In this document: one piece after another, positions 43,212 through 52,183 of the stretch | Layout: each line of letters opens with the position of its first letter | How positions within the stretch are numbered: position 1 is the stretch's first letter | Assembly: GCA_963732155.1 (NCBI GenBank) | Contig: CAVSYB010000013.1 | Span: forward strand, 806,001-870,000 | DNA: 64,000 nucleotides | Direction of reading: 5' to 3' | From: Roseiarcus sp963732155 | Lineage (GTDB): Bacteria > Pseudomonadota > Alphaproteobacteria > Rhizobiales > Beijerinckiaceae | Position numbers and translations under genes: made by a program | The notes under the pieces: model-generated | Told to the model about the DNA's origin: nothing | Database searches by the model: none | What the model saw: only the letters and a program-made list of their open reading frames with translations

Positions 43212-44105
43212 ATGCGTGTGTTTGTCACTGGCGCCACCGGTTGGGTCGGTTCGGCCATCGTGAAGGATTTGATCGCCGCCGGTCATCAGGCGCTCGGCCT
43301 GTGTCGCTCGGACGCGGGCGCCGAGGCGCTGGCTGCGGCGGGCGCAGAAGTTCATCGCGGAACGCTCCAGGACCTCGACAGTCTCAGAAGCGGCGCTGCG
43401 CAGTCAGATGGCGTGATCCATACCGCTTTCAACCACGACTACTCGAAAATAGCGGAGAACGGCGCGGACGAACAGCGCGCCCTCGCGGCGATCGGCGCGG
43501 TGCTCGAAGGCTCCGACCGTCCGTTCATCGTCACCTCGGGAATAGCGCTGCTGGCGCCGGGAAGCGTGGCGACCGAACAGAGTCCGCCCCGCCCTGCCTC
43601 CGCGTCCTTTCCACGCAACCCGGAGGCGGCGATCGCAGCGCTGGCGGAGCGCGGCGTGCGCGCGACGGCGGTCAGGCTTCCGCCCTCGGTTCATGGTCAC
43701 GGCGACCACGGTTTTGTGCCGGGCGTCATCAGTCTCGCGCGCGAAAAAGGCGTCTCCCCCTATATCGGCGAAGGGCTCAACCGCTGGCCGGCCGTCCATC
43801 GGCTCGATGCGGCTCGCGTCTTTCGGCTTGCTCTCGAGCGCGGCGCGGAAGGGGGCCCCTTCCACGCCGTCGCCGAAGAAGGCGTGCCGTTCAAGGAGAT
43901 CGCGGAGGTGATTGGCCGCCGTCTGAATATTCCGGTCGTCTCACAGTCGCCGGAAGAGGCGGCAGAGCACTTTGGCTGGTTCGCCAGATTCGCCGGCGTC
44001 GACTGCCCGGCTTCGAGCGAGAAAACCCGATCGCGGCTCGGCTGGGCGCCCCAACAGCCCGGGCTCATCGCCGACATCGATCATCCCGCTTACTTCGCGC
44101 AGTAG
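43212..44105 (+). CDS. SDR-family NAD(P)-dependent oxidoreductase, copy 1
   Basis: A 297-residue extended/atypical short-chain dehydrogenase. MRVFVTGATGWVGSAIVKDL binds NAD(P); HTAFNHDYSK and VTSGIALLAPG lie where the active site forms, and the classical Tyr-x3-Lys is not obvious. VRLPPSVHGHGDHGFVPGVI and GLNRWPAVHRLDAARVFRLA are typical of this NmrA/WcaG-like group. GGAGA lies 8 bases before the ATG. Transcription is divergent from the XRE regulator and probably controlled by it. The following gene is a close copy. The substrate is unknown. Confidence 0.9.
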   Translation: MRVFVTGATGWVGSAIVKDLIAAGHQALGLCRSDAGAEALAAAGAEVHRGTLQDLDSLRSGAAQSDGVIHTAFNHDYSKIAENGADEQRALAAIGAVLEGSDRPFIVTSGIALLAPGSVATEQSPPRPASASFPRNPEAAIAALAERGVRATAVRLPPSVHGHGDHGFVPGVISLAREKGVSPYIGEGLNRWPAVHRLDAARVFRLALERGAEGGPFHAVAEEGVPFKEIAEVIGRRLNIPVVSQSPEEAAEHFGWFARFAGVDCPASSEKTRSRLGWAPQQPGLIADIDHPAYFAQ

Positions 44106-44165
44106 AAAAGAAACTGCCGAGCGACCATCGCGCTCAAACTCAACGAAAGAAACGGAGACCTCCTC

Positions 44166-45062
44166 ATGCGTGTGTTCGTCACTGGCGCGACCGGCTTCAT
44201 CGGCTCGGCGGTCGTCAAGGAGTTGATTGCGGCGGGCCATCACGTGATCGGCCTCTGTCGCTCGGACGACAAGGCGCCCGCCCTGGCGGCCGCCGGCGCC
44301 GAGGTGTATCGAGGGTCGATCGCGGACCCGGACAGTTTAAAGGACGGCGCCTCCCGATCGGACGGGGTCATCCACCTCGCCTTCAACCACGACTTTTCGA
44401 GATTCGTCCAAAACTGCGAGGACGATCGCCGGGTGATCAAGGCGCTCGGCTCGGTTCTCGCCGGCTCCGATCGGCCGTTGGTCGTCACCTCCGGAACCGG
44501 GATCGCCAACACCGTTCCAGGTCAGCCGGCGAGGGAAGACAATGCGATCGTCGGCTCCGACGCGCATCCCCGCGCCGCCTCGGAGGAGGCGGCCGTCGCT
44601 GCCGCGGCGGACGGCGTCAATGTGTCGGTGGTGCGACTCCCGCAGGTTCACGACACGGCGAGGCAGGGCCTCATCACCCCTGCGATCGCGACGTATCGCG
44701 AAAAGGGCGCGTGCGCCTATATCGGAGACGGGCTCAACCGCTGGCCGGCCGCGCATTTTCTCGACGTCGCCCGCCTCTACCGGCTGGCGATCGAAAATGC
44801 CGAGCCGAACGCGAAGTATCACGCGGTCGCCGAAGAAGGCGTGTCGATGCGCGACATTGCCGAAGCCATCGGTCGACGTCTGAAACTGCCGGTCAAATCC
44901 ATCGCGCCCGAAGAGGCTCAAGCCTTTTTCGGCTGGCTCGCGATGTTTGCCGGATATGACCTGCCCGCCTCGAGCGCGCAAACGCGCAGAAAGCTGGGAT
45001 GGGAGCCGACCGGGCCGGGATTGATCGCCGACCTCGTAGCGTTGCGTCTCCCCGATCGCTGA
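44166..45062 (+). CDS. SDR-family NAD(P)-dependent oxidoreductase, copy 2
   Basis: A 298-residue paralogue of the preceding gene, aligning along its whole length and mostly identical at the N-terminus (MRVFVTGATGFIGSAVVKEL) and in GLNRWPAAHFLDVARLYRLA. The NAD(P) motif GATGFIGS is intact. The copies differ mainly between residues 105 and 150. GGAGACC precedes the ATG. Sixty bases separate it from copy 1, so they are co-transcribed. The pair looks like a tandem duplication that has diverged, perhaps in substrate preference. Confidence 0.9.
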   Translation: MRVFVTGATGFIGSAVVKELIAAGHHVIGLCRSDDKAPALAAAGAEVYRGSIADPDSLKDGASRSDGVIHLAFNHDFSRFVQNCEDDRRVIKALGSVLAGSDRPLVVTSGTGIANTVPGQPAREDNAIVGSDAHPRAASEEAAVAAAADGVNVSVVRLPQVHDTARQGLITPAIATYREKGACAYIGDGLNRWPAAHFLDVARLYRLAIENAEPNAKYHAVAEEGVSMRDIAEAIGRRLKLPVKSIAPEEAQAFFGWLAMFAGYDLPASSAQTRRKLGWEPTGPGLIADLVALRLPDR

Positions 45063-45081
45063 AGCCCGCACGGACAATCGG

Positions 45082-45099
45082 AGGCGCCGCAGGGCGCCT
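45082..45099 (+). terminator. Stem-loop after the second SDR gene
   Basis: AGGCGCC (45082-45088) and GGCGCCT (45093-45099) form a 7-base-pair GC-rich stem with a 4-base loop, 20 bases beyond the SDR stop. Only two T residues follow, so it is a weak intrinsic terminator or an mRNA-stabilising hairpin. Confidence 0.35.
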
Positions 45100-45206
45100 T
45101 CGAGAACGCGTCGCCCGGAGCGCTCACGGGCATGCATGACTGAAGCAGGCGCGGCGCCCGCGCGGCGGGCGCTTGTCCGGCGCCTCGGCATGCGCCAAGG
45201 TCTGCG

Positions 45207-45893
45207 ATGGGCTGGCGCTTTCCGTTTCGCATCCTGACGCGCGTCGTCGTCGTGGGGCTGTTGGCGCTGTTTTGTGTTTTTGTCGGGCTTCTCGTCCTCA
45301 ACTCCGCCGTCCCGCCGCTATCGACGCTGATGCTTGGCCGCACGGTGGAAGGCAGGAGCTATGAACGCGTCTACGTGCGGCTGAAAGACGTGGCGCCGGC
45401 GCTCATCGCCACCGTGATCGCCTCCGAGGACGCCCGCTTCTGCCGCAACGACGGCGTCGACTGGGACGCCCTTTATGAAGTCATGCACAAGGCCGGCGCC
45501 GTCGGCCCCTCGCGCGGCGCCTCCACGATCACGATGCAAACCGCCAAGAACCTCTTTCTGTGGCCGGGCCGTTCGACCATGCGCAAGGGCGTCGAGATCG
45601 CCATTGCGCTGATCCTCGGCAAGGTCTGGTCGAAGGCGCGCACGATGGAGGTCTACCTCAACATCGCCGAATGGGGGGACGGGCTGTTCGGCATCGAGGC
45701 GGCGGCGCGACGCTATTTCCATAAGAGAGCAAGCCAGCTCGACGCGCGCGAGGCGGCGCTGCTGGCGACCTCGCTGCCCAATCCGATCAAGCGCGACGCC
45801 GCGCATCCCAGCCCGATCCAGCGCCTGCTCGTCGCGAGCCTCGTCGCGCGCGCCCGCAACAACGCCGGATCGCTGGATTGTTTCCCGCGATAG
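45207..45893 (+). CDS. mtgA: Monofunctional biosynthetic peptidoglycan transglycosylase
   Basis: A 228-residue GT51 enzyme that polymerises lipid II into glycan strands at the inner membrane. A single N-terminal membrane segment (VVVVGLLALFCVFVGLLVLN) precedes the catalytic domain: IASEDARFCRNDGVDWDAL with the first catalytic Glu, RGASTITMQTAKNLFLW, and VEIAIALILGKVWSKARTME, then VYLNIAEWGDGLFGIEAAAR. The length matches MtgA and no transpeptidase domain follows. It is transcribed in the same direction as the SDR genes but 145 bases away, and converges on the Nramp-related gene. Confidence 0.95.
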   Translation: MGWRFPFRILTRVVVVGLLALFCVFVGLLVLNSAVPPLSTLMLGRTVEGRSYERVYVRLKDVAPALIATVIASEDARFCRNDGVDWDALYEVMHKAGAVGPSRGASTITMQTAKNLFLWPGRSTMRKGVEIAIALILGKVWSKARTMEVYLNIAEWGDGLFGIEAAARRYFHKRASQLDAREAALLATSLPNPIKRDAAHPSPIQRLLVASLVARARNNAGSLDCFPR

Positions 45894-45905
45894 GGGGCGT
45901 CGCCG

Positions 45906-47150
45906 CTACAGCAGGCCGGCGACGCCGCCGTAGAGCCCCACGGCGATGACGATCGCCGAAACGCCGGTCAGCGCCCACAGATAGAGCCCGCGCGGACGCA
46001 GCGGCGCCGGCAGCGCGGTCACCGCCAGCGCGATCAGGAAGCCGACCACCAGCGGCAGCAGGAAGGCGTTCAGCACCTGCGCGGCGATACTGAGCCACAC
46101 CAGGTCCGGCGCGAGCCAGACGAGGGCGGCGGCGCCGACGACGCATACGGCGTAGACGCCATAGAACCATTTCGCCGCGAACGGATGATACTCCAGCGAG
46201 CGCCGGTAGCCGGCGACCTCGCCGATCCCCCAGGCCAGCGCCAGCGAGCAGACGATGGCGGCGACCAGCGAGGCGCCGAGGACGCCGGCGCTGAACACCA
46301 GGCGCCCCATGGTCTCTCCAAGGAGCGGCGACAGCGCGCTGCTGATCTCGCCGACGCTGGCGAGGCCCGCAGAAGCGCCGCCGGAGGCCAGCGTCGCCGC
46401 CGCCGCGACCAGCACCGATCCGGTCAGGCACTGGGTCAGCAGCGCGCCGACCGCCGTATCCAGCCGGGCGGTCTTGAGGTCGTCAGGCCGCAGTTTCTTG
46501 TCGGCAATGGCGGACTGTTGGTAAAAAACCATCCACGGATTGAACGTCGCTCCGATCACCGCCGCCGCCAGGTAAGTGAACTCGTGGTTGCCGAAGGGCA
46601 GGTCGGCCGCATCCTTCGCTAAGGTCGCCAAGTCCGGGTGCGCGGACCACGCGACGGCCAAGAACGCGAGTTCGAACAGGCCGATGACGATCGCGGTCCG
46701 CTCCACGCGCCGGTAGGAGCCGGTGGCGACGACGGCGAGCAGGGCCGCCGCGGCGATCGGCAGCGTGAGGCCGCGCGGGACGCCATAGAGTTCTCCGATC
46801 CCCCCGACGCCGGTGAATTCGGTGACCAGCGAGGCGATCGTCGCCGCGGCGAGGCCTGCCGTCGAAAGCCACGCCCATCCGACCCCGAACCGTTCGCGGA
46901 TCAGTTCTCCATGGCCGCGCCCGGTGTGGATTCCGAGCCGCACCGTCAATTCCTGCACCATGTAGAGCATCGGAATCAACAGCAGCAGCAGCGGCAGCAG
47001 CCGATAGCCCCATTGGGCGCCCGCCTGGGCGCTGGTCACGACATTGCCGGCGTCGGTGTCCGCCAGCATTACGAGCAAGCCGGGTCCCCAGACGGAGATC
47101 CATCGGAGAGGCGCGGCGATTTTCGCTGTCCGGGGGGCTACGCTGGCCAT
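45906..47150 (-). CDS. Nramp-related metal transporter with altered metal-site motifs
   Basis: A 414-residue membrane protein with about eleven membrane segments and the overall Nramp pattern (WGPGLLVMLADTDAGNVVTS, then AQAGAQWGYRLLPLLLLL). In ordinary Nramp proteins TM1 carries DPGN and TM6 carries MPH; here TM1 reads DAGN and the TM6 segment reads GATFNPWMVFYQQS, so the metal-binding Met and adjacent His are missing. That departs from Mn/Fe Nramps and recalls Nramp-related transporters of other ions such as magnesium. Start ATG at 47150 places the first helix normally; upstream codons to 47207 are unlikely. It converges on mtgA with 12 bases between stops. Confidence 0.85.
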   Translation of the reverse strand: MASVAPRTAKIAAPLRWISVWGPGLLVMLADTDAGNVVTSAQAGAQWGYRLLPLLLLLIPMLYMVQELTVRLGIHTGRGHGELIRERFGVGWAWLSTAGLAAATIASLVTEFTGVGGIGELYGVPRGLTLPIAAAALLAVVATGSYRRVERTAIVIGLFELAFLAVAWSAHPDLATLAKDAADLPFGNHEFTYLAAAVIGATFNPWMVFYQQSAIADKKLRPDDLKTARLDTAVGALLTQCLTGSVLVAAAATLASGGASAGLASVGEISSALSPLLGETMGRLVFSAGVLGASLVAAIVCSLALAWGIGEVAGYRRSLEYHPFAAKWFYGVYAVCVVGAAALVWLAPDLVWLSIAAQVLNAFLLPLVVGFLIALAVTALPAPLRPRGLYLWALTGVSAIVIAVGLYGGVAGLL

Positions 47151-47406
47151 GCCGCCGCTGTCAGTTCCAGGGTGCGCCAAATTCAAACACGCATCCGGGT
47201 AAGTCAAGCGGCCGGTCCGGCGCTCAACGCCTGTGCGGCGTCGCGCGATCGCCCCCGTCCTTCGCGCACCGCCCCCTCGACCTCAGGCGGCACGGCCCAT
47301 TTTGGGGCGGTCCCGGCGCAAGGTGTGTCATCGGGAAACACGTCAAGGCTTACCTGAGCGGTCGGCGGATTGCTCGCAGGACGAATGAGTCTTGGGGAAG
47401 CCCGAT

Positions 47407-47625
47407 ATGACGGACAGGATCGACAGGATCGTTGACAGCGCCAGCGCGCATACGAAAGCGCTGCTTCAAACGGACGCCAGCCAATGGCCGGCGGCGCGCC
47501 AAGGTCTCGAAAGGATTCTCGCCAACTTGCGCAAGAGCGCGCCTGACCATCCCGGACTCCAGCGTCTGCGACGCCTCATCGACGACCTCACTCTGATCTA
47601 TGGCGACGACAGCACGGCCGATTGA
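47407..47625 (+). CDS. Small helical protein of unknown function
   Basis: A 72-residue soluble protein, MTDRIDRIVDSASAHTKALL onward, predicted to be mostly helical and rich in Ala, Leu and Arg/Asp. GGGGAAG lies 6 bases before the ATG, a strong ribosome binding site that favours this start over the ATG at 47392. The amino acid composition is protein-like and third positions are G/C-rich. No family was recognised. It is divergent from the Nramp-related gene across about 250 bases. Confidence 0.55.
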   Translation: MTDRIDRIVDSASAHTKALLQTDASQWPAARQGLERILANLRKSAPDHPGLQRLRRLIDDLTLIYGDDSTAD

Positions 47626-47845
47626 GGCGCGGCCGCGGGGACCTTCAGGCGGACTTGATCGTCGGCGGGCTGTCGGAATTGCGGTAGCGCAAGGCGCGCA
47701 ACCGCGTTCGGCGTGAAAGTCCGGCCGAGGCTTGGCCTTGGCGGCGCCGATGGCGTATCAATTCGTCGTTAACGCGCCGGCGCCAGCTTGCAGTCCAGCG
47801 CTGCTGCGCCACATAGAGCGCGGGGCCAGCAAGGAGAACAGATCG

Positions 47846-48172
47846 ATGGCTCGCCATTCGAAGGCTTTCACCGTGACGGCGGCCGCGTTGGCGTTCGCCG
47901 CCATGCTCGCCGCCGATGCGCAGGCGCAGGTTCGCCGCCCGCATCACCGTCTTGTCGCCCGAAACGGGGATGTCGTCGTTCATACCGGGCGCTCCTATCT
48001 CGATCCCGGCCCCACCGCCGCCGTCGGTTCGGAAAATCACTATTTCAGCGACACCGCGCCCTATTCCTACACCGGGCTTGGTCCGTCCTTTACCGGCAAC
48101 GTCGCCGGATTTGAGCGGCTGCCGACCCCGCTGAATCCGCCGGGCCGCCCGGAGCCGTTGTTCCAGTTCTAG
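47846..48172 (+). CDS. Small secreted protein of unknown function
   Basis: A 108-residue protein with a Sec signal peptide: basic MARHSKAF, hydrophobic TVTAAALAFAAMLAA, cleavage after DAQA near residue 27. The mature part is short, Pro/Gly/Tyr-rich (TGRSYLDPGPTAAVGSENHY; YSYTGLGPSFTGNVAGF) and has no Cys. AAGGAG lies 9 bases upstream of the ATG, which sets the start. It is probably periplasmic. No family was recognised; similar short Pro/Gly-rich exported proteins are common in Hyphomicrobiales. Confidence 0.65.
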   Translation: MARHSKAFTVTAAALAFAAMLAADAQAQVRRPHHRLVARNGDVVVHTGRSYLDPGPTAAVGSENHYFSDTAPYSYTGLGPSFTGNVAGFERLPTPLNPPGRPEPLFQF

Positions 48173-48244
48173 CCGACCGGATTATTCTGCGGCGCGGCGG
48201 CGCCCGCTATCCCCGGCCGCGGGCGATAGTGGTAGAGCCTGCCC

Positions 48245-49237
48245 ATGACGGCGGGCGGGGGCGAATCTTCCATCGAAGCGATGGCCCGAAGGATCCGCGC
48301 GGGCGACCGGGCGACGCTGGCGCGCGCGATCACGCTGGTCGAAAGCCGCCGCGGCGACCATCAGGCGCGGGCGCGGGCGCTGGCGCAAATACTCGCGCCC
48401 GGCGTCGGCACGGCGATGCGGGTGGGGATCACCGGCGTCCCGGGCGTCGGCAAGTCGACGTTGATCGAGACGCTGGGCTCGAATCTGACGCGAGCGGGCC
48501 ACAAAGTCGCAGTGCTCGCGGTCGATCCTTCCTCGAAAAGCTCCGGCGGCTCGATCCTCGGCGACAAGACGCGGATGGCGAGGCTGGCCGCCGACCCCAA
48601 CGCCTTCATTCGCCCCTCCCCAGCGGGCGGGACGCTGGGCGGCGTCGCGTCGCGAACACGCGAGACGATGGCGCTGTGCGAAGCGGCGGGATTCGACGTC
48701 CTGCTGGTCGAGACAGTCGGCGTCGGCCAGTCGGAAACCGCGGTGGCCGACATGACCGATTTCTTTCTGGTGCTGACGTTGCCCGGGGCCGGCGACGAAT
48801 TGCAGGGCATCAAGAAGGGCATCATCGAACAGGCCGACATGGTGGCGGTCAACAAGGCCGACCTCGACCCGGCCCGCGCGCGCCAGGCCGCGGCCGAATA
48901 TGGCGCCGCCTTGCGCATCCTGGCGCCCGCCTCGCCCGATTGGGCGCCGCCGGTCGTGCTGATCTCCGGCCTCGCCAACCACGGCCTCGACGAGATGTGG
49001 GGCGCGATCGAACGCCACCGCGCGGCGCTTGGCGCTAGCGGAGAACTCGAGCGCAAGCGCGCGCGTCAACAGGTCGAATGGATGTGGGCCTTGCTCGAAG
49101 AACGCCTGCTGCGGCGGGTGCTTGACAGCGAGGCGGTCAAGGGGCGACTCGCCCGCCTCGAGCGCGAGGTCGCCGGCGGCGCGCTGGCGCCGGAAGCGGC
49201 GGTGGAGCAGATCCTGGCGGCGGCGCAATCGCATTAG
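48245..49237 (+). CDS. meaB: Methylmalonyl-CoA mutase-associated GTPase MeaB
   Basis: A 330-residue G3E-family GTPase that loads and protects the adenosylcobalamin-dependent methylmalonyl-CoA (or ethylmalonyl-CoA) mutase. P-loop GITGVPGVGKSTLIETLGSN near residue 60, VLAVDPSSKSSGGSILGDKT, VLLVETVGVGQSETAVADMT with the switch Asp, and VNKADLD are all present, and the length fits MeaB/ArgK. No mutase gene lies within the window. It is followed convergently by the GT4/LpxH-like pair on the minus strand. Confidence 0.95.
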   Translation: MTAGGGESSIEAMARRIRAGDRATLARAITLVESRRGDHQARARALAQILAPGVGTAMRVGITGVPGVGKSTLIETLGSNLTRAGHKVAVLAVDPSSKSSGGSILGDKTRMARLAADPNAFIRPSPAGGTLGGVASRTRETMALCEAAGFDVLLVETVGVGQSETAVADMTDFFLVLTLPGAGDELQGIKKGIIEQADMVAVNKADLDPARARQAAAEYGAALRILAPASPDWAPPVVLISGLANHGLDEMWGAIERHRAALGASGELERKRARQQVEWMWALLEERLLRRVLDSEAVKGRLARLEREVAGGALAPEAAVEQILAAAQSH

Positions 49238-49280
49238 GTCGGCTGCCGGACGGCGACGTCCGCGCGGGCTCCCGGCGCGC

Positions 49281-50324
49281 CTAGTTCGAAAGCTCCAGCT
49301 CCCTGACCGGCACAGCGCGCGGTTGCGGGCGGCTTCCTTCGATATGGCTCAGGAACTGCCGCGCGCTTTCGCCCCAGGTGAATTGCAGCGAATGTTGGCG
49401 CGCCGTCGCCCGTGGGATCGCGAGGGCCGACAGGCAGGCGGCGCCGAGATCTTCGCTGAGAATCCCTGCGCCGCTGTTGCCGATCACGTCGAGCGGGCCG
49501 GCGACCGGATAGGCCGCGACGGGCAGTCCGCTGGCGAGAGCCTCGATCAGCACGATTCCGAACGTGTCGGTGCGGCTGGGAAAGACGAAGACGTCGGCGC
49601 TGGCGTAGACCTGCGCGAGCGCCTCGCCCGAGCGGCTGCCGAGGAAATGGGCGTGCGGATATTGGCGCTCGAGCGAAGCGCGCGCCGGCCCGTCGCCGAC
49701 GATCACGGTCGATCCCGGCAGCTTCAGGCTCAACAGCGCGCCGAGATTTTTCTCGACGGCGAGGCGGCCGACATAGAGAAAGATCGGGCGCGGCAGATCG
49801 AGAACGCTGCTCGTTCGCGGCCGGAACGTCAAATGATCGACGCCGCGCGACCACACCTTGACGCGCGCAAAGCCGCGCCGGCTCAGTTCGTCGCGCATCG
49901 TCGGCGTCGGCACCATCACCACGGCGGCGGGCGCGTGAAACCAGCGCAGCGCCGCGTAGGTCCAGCGCTCGGGGATCCGCGTGCGCGCCGAGACGTATTC
50001 GGGAAAGCGGGTGTGATAGCTGGTGGTGAACACCCGGCCGTTCGCCTGGCAATATCGGCGCGCGGCGAGGCCGATCGGCCCTTCGGTCGCGATATGGATG
50101 TGATCGGCCCCCAGGGCGGCGATGCGCCGCCCCACCGCGCCCCACGGGGCGAGCGCCAGCTTGATGTCGGGGTAGGTCGGCAGCGGAATGGCGCGAAAGC
50201 CCTGCGGCGTCAGGAAATCGATCTGCGCGCCCTGGGTTCGGGCGGCGGCCGACATCTGCTCGAGCGAATGCACCACGCCGTTGATTTGCGGCCGCCACGC
50301 GTCGGTCGCGATGAGAATGCGCAT
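49281..50324 (-). CDS. Glycosyltransferase family 4 (mannosyltransferase-like)
   Basis: A 347-residue GT-B glycosyltransferase. MRILIATDAWRPQINGVVHS followed by LEQMSAAARTQGAQIDFLTP is typical of GDP-mannose-dependent alpha-mannosyltransferase-like enzymes acting on membrane lipids. The acceptor domain includes YHTRFPEYVSARTRIPER; the donor half has PIFLYVGRLAVEKNLGALLS near residue 180 and FPSRTDTFGIVLIEALASGL near residue 260 (Asp for the first EX7E Glu). Its start ATG overlaps the stop of the LpxH-like gene (TGATG at 50322-50326), so the two form a coupled operon probably acting on membrane lipid or lipid A. Confidence 0.9.
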   Translation of the reverse strand: MRILIATDAWRPQINGVVHSLEQMSAAARTQGAQIDFLTPQGFRAIPLPTYPDIKLALAPWGAVGRRIAALGADHIHIATEGPIGLAARRYCQANGRVFTTSYHTRFPEYVSARTRIPERWTYAALRWFHAPAAVVMVPTPTMRDELSRRGFARVKVWSRGVDHLTFRPRTSSVLDLPRPIFLYVGRLAVEKNLGALLSLKLPGSTVIVGDGPARASLERQYPHAHFLGSRSGEALAQVYASADVFVFPSRTDTFGIVLIEALASGLPVAAYPVAGPLDVIGNSGAGILSEDLGAACLSALAIPRATARQHSLQFTWGESARQFLSHIEGSRPQPRAVPVRELELSN

Positions 50325-51133
50325 CAGGCCGCCTTCGCCGCGGCTTCCACCTCCTGCGGCGTCTGGCTGGATTTGGCTGCAAGCGCCGCCCAATAGAGAA
50401 TCTCCAACTTCCCGTCGTAATGCTCGACGACCAGCGAGCAAGACTCGACGAAATCGCCGGTGTTCACATAGGTGACCCCGTCGATCTGGCGAATTGCGGC
50501 GTGGTGGATATGGCCGCAGATGACGCCATCGGCGCCGCGCCTTTTGGCTTCGCCCGCCAATTCGCGCTCGAAGCTGCCGATGAAATTGACGGCGTTCTTG
50601 ACCTTGAGTTTGGCCCAGGCCGAAAAGGACCAGTAATCGAAGCCAAGAAAACGGCGCAGCCGATTGAAATGCGTATTGACGAACAGAGCCGCTTCATAGG
50701 CCGAGTCGCCGAAAAACGCCAGCCATTTGGCGTGCCGCACGACGACGTCGAATTCGTCGCCGTGCATGACCAGAAAGCGGCGGCCGTCGGCGGTCACGTG
50801 CGTCGTTTGGCGGACGATCTCGATTCCGCCGAACATCAGCCCGATGAACTGGCGGGCGAATTCGTCGTGGTTGCCGGGCACGAAAATCATCCGCGCGCCG
50901 CGCCGCACCTTGCGCAGCAGTTTCTGGATGACGTCGTTGTGGGCTTGCGGCCAGTACCACCCCGATTTCAACCGCCAGCCGTCGATGATGTCGCCGACCA
51001 GGAAAATCGTATCCGCGTCGTTGTAACGTAGAAACTCGAGCATCAGCTCGGCCTGGCAGCCGCGCGTGCCCAGATGCAGGTCCGACATGAATATGGCGCG
51101 ATAGCGGGTGGTGCCGTCCTGGTCTTTGGCCAA
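50324..51133 (-). CDS. LpxH-like metallophosphoesterase
   Basis: A 269-residue calcineurin-like phosphoesterase related to UDP-2,3-diacylglucosamine diphosphatase. Motifs in order: FMSDLHLGTRGCQ, VGDIIDGWRLK, VPGNHDEFARQ, VMHGDEFDVVV and VICGHIHHAAI, which together bind two metal ions. The TTG at 51133 (then AKDQDGTTRYRAIF) has GAGG 6 bases upstream and gives the short lead expected before the first motif; longer starts up to 51295 leave almost no room for promoters of the divergent SDR gene. It is coupled to the following GT4 gene. The true substrate may be another lipid diphosphate. Confidence 0.88.
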   Translation of the reverse strand: MAKDQDGTTRYRAIFMSDLHLGTRGCQAELMLEFLRYNDADTIFLVGDIIDGWRLKSGWYWPQAHNDVIQKLLRKVRRGARMIFVPGNHDEFARQFIGLMFGGIEIVRQTTHVTADGRRFLVMHGDEFDVVVRHAKWLAFFGDSAYEAALFVNTHFNRLRRFLGFDYWSFSAWAKLKVKNAVNFIGSFERELAGEAKRRGADGVICGHIHHAAIRQIDGVTYVNTGDFVESCSLVVEHYDGKLEILYWAALAAKSSQTPQEVEAAAKAA

Positions 51134-51333
51134 TGCAGCCTCGATCGGTAGCGCGCGAACGCCTCGGCGCCCCTTTGGCCAGATTCTGATGTCGTTGCGA
51201 TGACAGCGCGCAGGGCTCCGGGCGCGCGGTCGGCCAAGGCGCGTCAGGATGGCGCGGCGGTCGGCGCTTGCCGGGCGCAGCGCGAACCGCCACAATGCGG
51301 CCGTTCTCGAACTCGCGTTCTGGAGTCTTTCCC

Positions 51334-52110
51334 ATGGATTTGGGCATTGCCGGACGCAAGGCGATCGTCTGCGCCTCCAGCAAGGGGCTTGGCAAGGCCT
51401 GCGCCAAGGCCTTGGCGCAAGCGGGCTGCCTTGTCGTCCTCAACGGCCGCAACGCGAAGAAGCTGGAGGCGACGGCGCAGGAAATCCGCGCGATCGGCGC
51501 CGAGGTCATCGCCATCGCCGGCGACATCGGGGAAGCCCGCGTGCGCAAGGCTCTCCTCGCCGCCTGTCCGGCGCCCGATATTCTGGTCAACAACAACGGC
51601 GGACCGCCGCCGCAGCAATTCCGGACGATCACCCGCTACGATCTCCTGCGCGGGCTGGAAGCCAACATGCTGACCCCGATCGCCTTGACGCAGGCGGTGC
51701 TGCCGGGCATGGCGCAGCGCCGCTTCGGCCGGGTCATCAACATCACTTCTTCGTCGGTCCGCGCGCCGATCGCCGGGCTCGACGTCTCTTCGGCCTCGCG
51801 GGCCGGACTGACCGCCTTTCTGGCGTCGAGCGCCCGCGCCCTGGCGCGCGACAACGTGACGATCAATTCGATCCAGCCGGGCGCTTTCGACACCGACCGC
51901 ATTCGCGTCGGCCTGCTCAACCAGGCCGCCAAGCGGGGAATCGACGAGACGCAAGCGCGCGCCGAACGCGAGGCCTCGATCCCCGCCGGCAGGTTCGGAC
52001 ACGCCGAGGAACTGGGCCAGCTATGCGCCTTTCTCGCCAGCGCGCAGGCCGGCTACATCACCGGGCAGAACATCCTCATCGACGGCGGCGCCTTTCCCGG
52101 CGTGTTCTGA
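51334..52110 (+). CDS. Short-chain dehydrogenase-like protein with non-canonical active site
   Basis: A 258-residue protein with the overall classical SDR fold: VCASSKGLGKACAKALAQAG as the nucleotide-binding loop, LVNNNGGPPPQQF in place of NNAG, VINITSSSV with the catalytic Ser, and a C-terminal ITGQNILIDGGAFPG. The expected Tyr-x3-Lys is replaced: the segment after the Ser reads LDVSSASRAGLTAF, with neither Tyr nor Lys. A recognised SDR subgroup shares this pattern, so the reaction may differ from ordinary oxidoreduction. GGAG precedes the ATG by 8 bases. It is divergent from the LpxH-like gene. Confidence 0.88.
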   Translation: MDLGIAGRKAIVCASSKGLGKACAKALAQAGCLVVLNGRNAKKLEATAQEIRAIGAEVIAIAGDIGEARVRKALLAACPAPDILVNNNGGPPPQQFRTITRYDLLRGLEANMLTPIALTQAVLPGMAQRRFGRVINITSSSVRAPIAGLDVSSASRAGLTAFLASSARALARDNVTINSIQPGAFDTDRIRVGLLNQAAKRGIDETQARAEREASIPAGRFGHAEELGQLCAFLASAQAGYITGQNILIDGGAFPGVF

Positions 52111-52183
52111 ACGCTCCGGGCGCCGGCGCCTCCGGCCGCTCGCGCCACGCCCAAAAAGGCGTCCCCGCCGCCCGAATCGTTCG

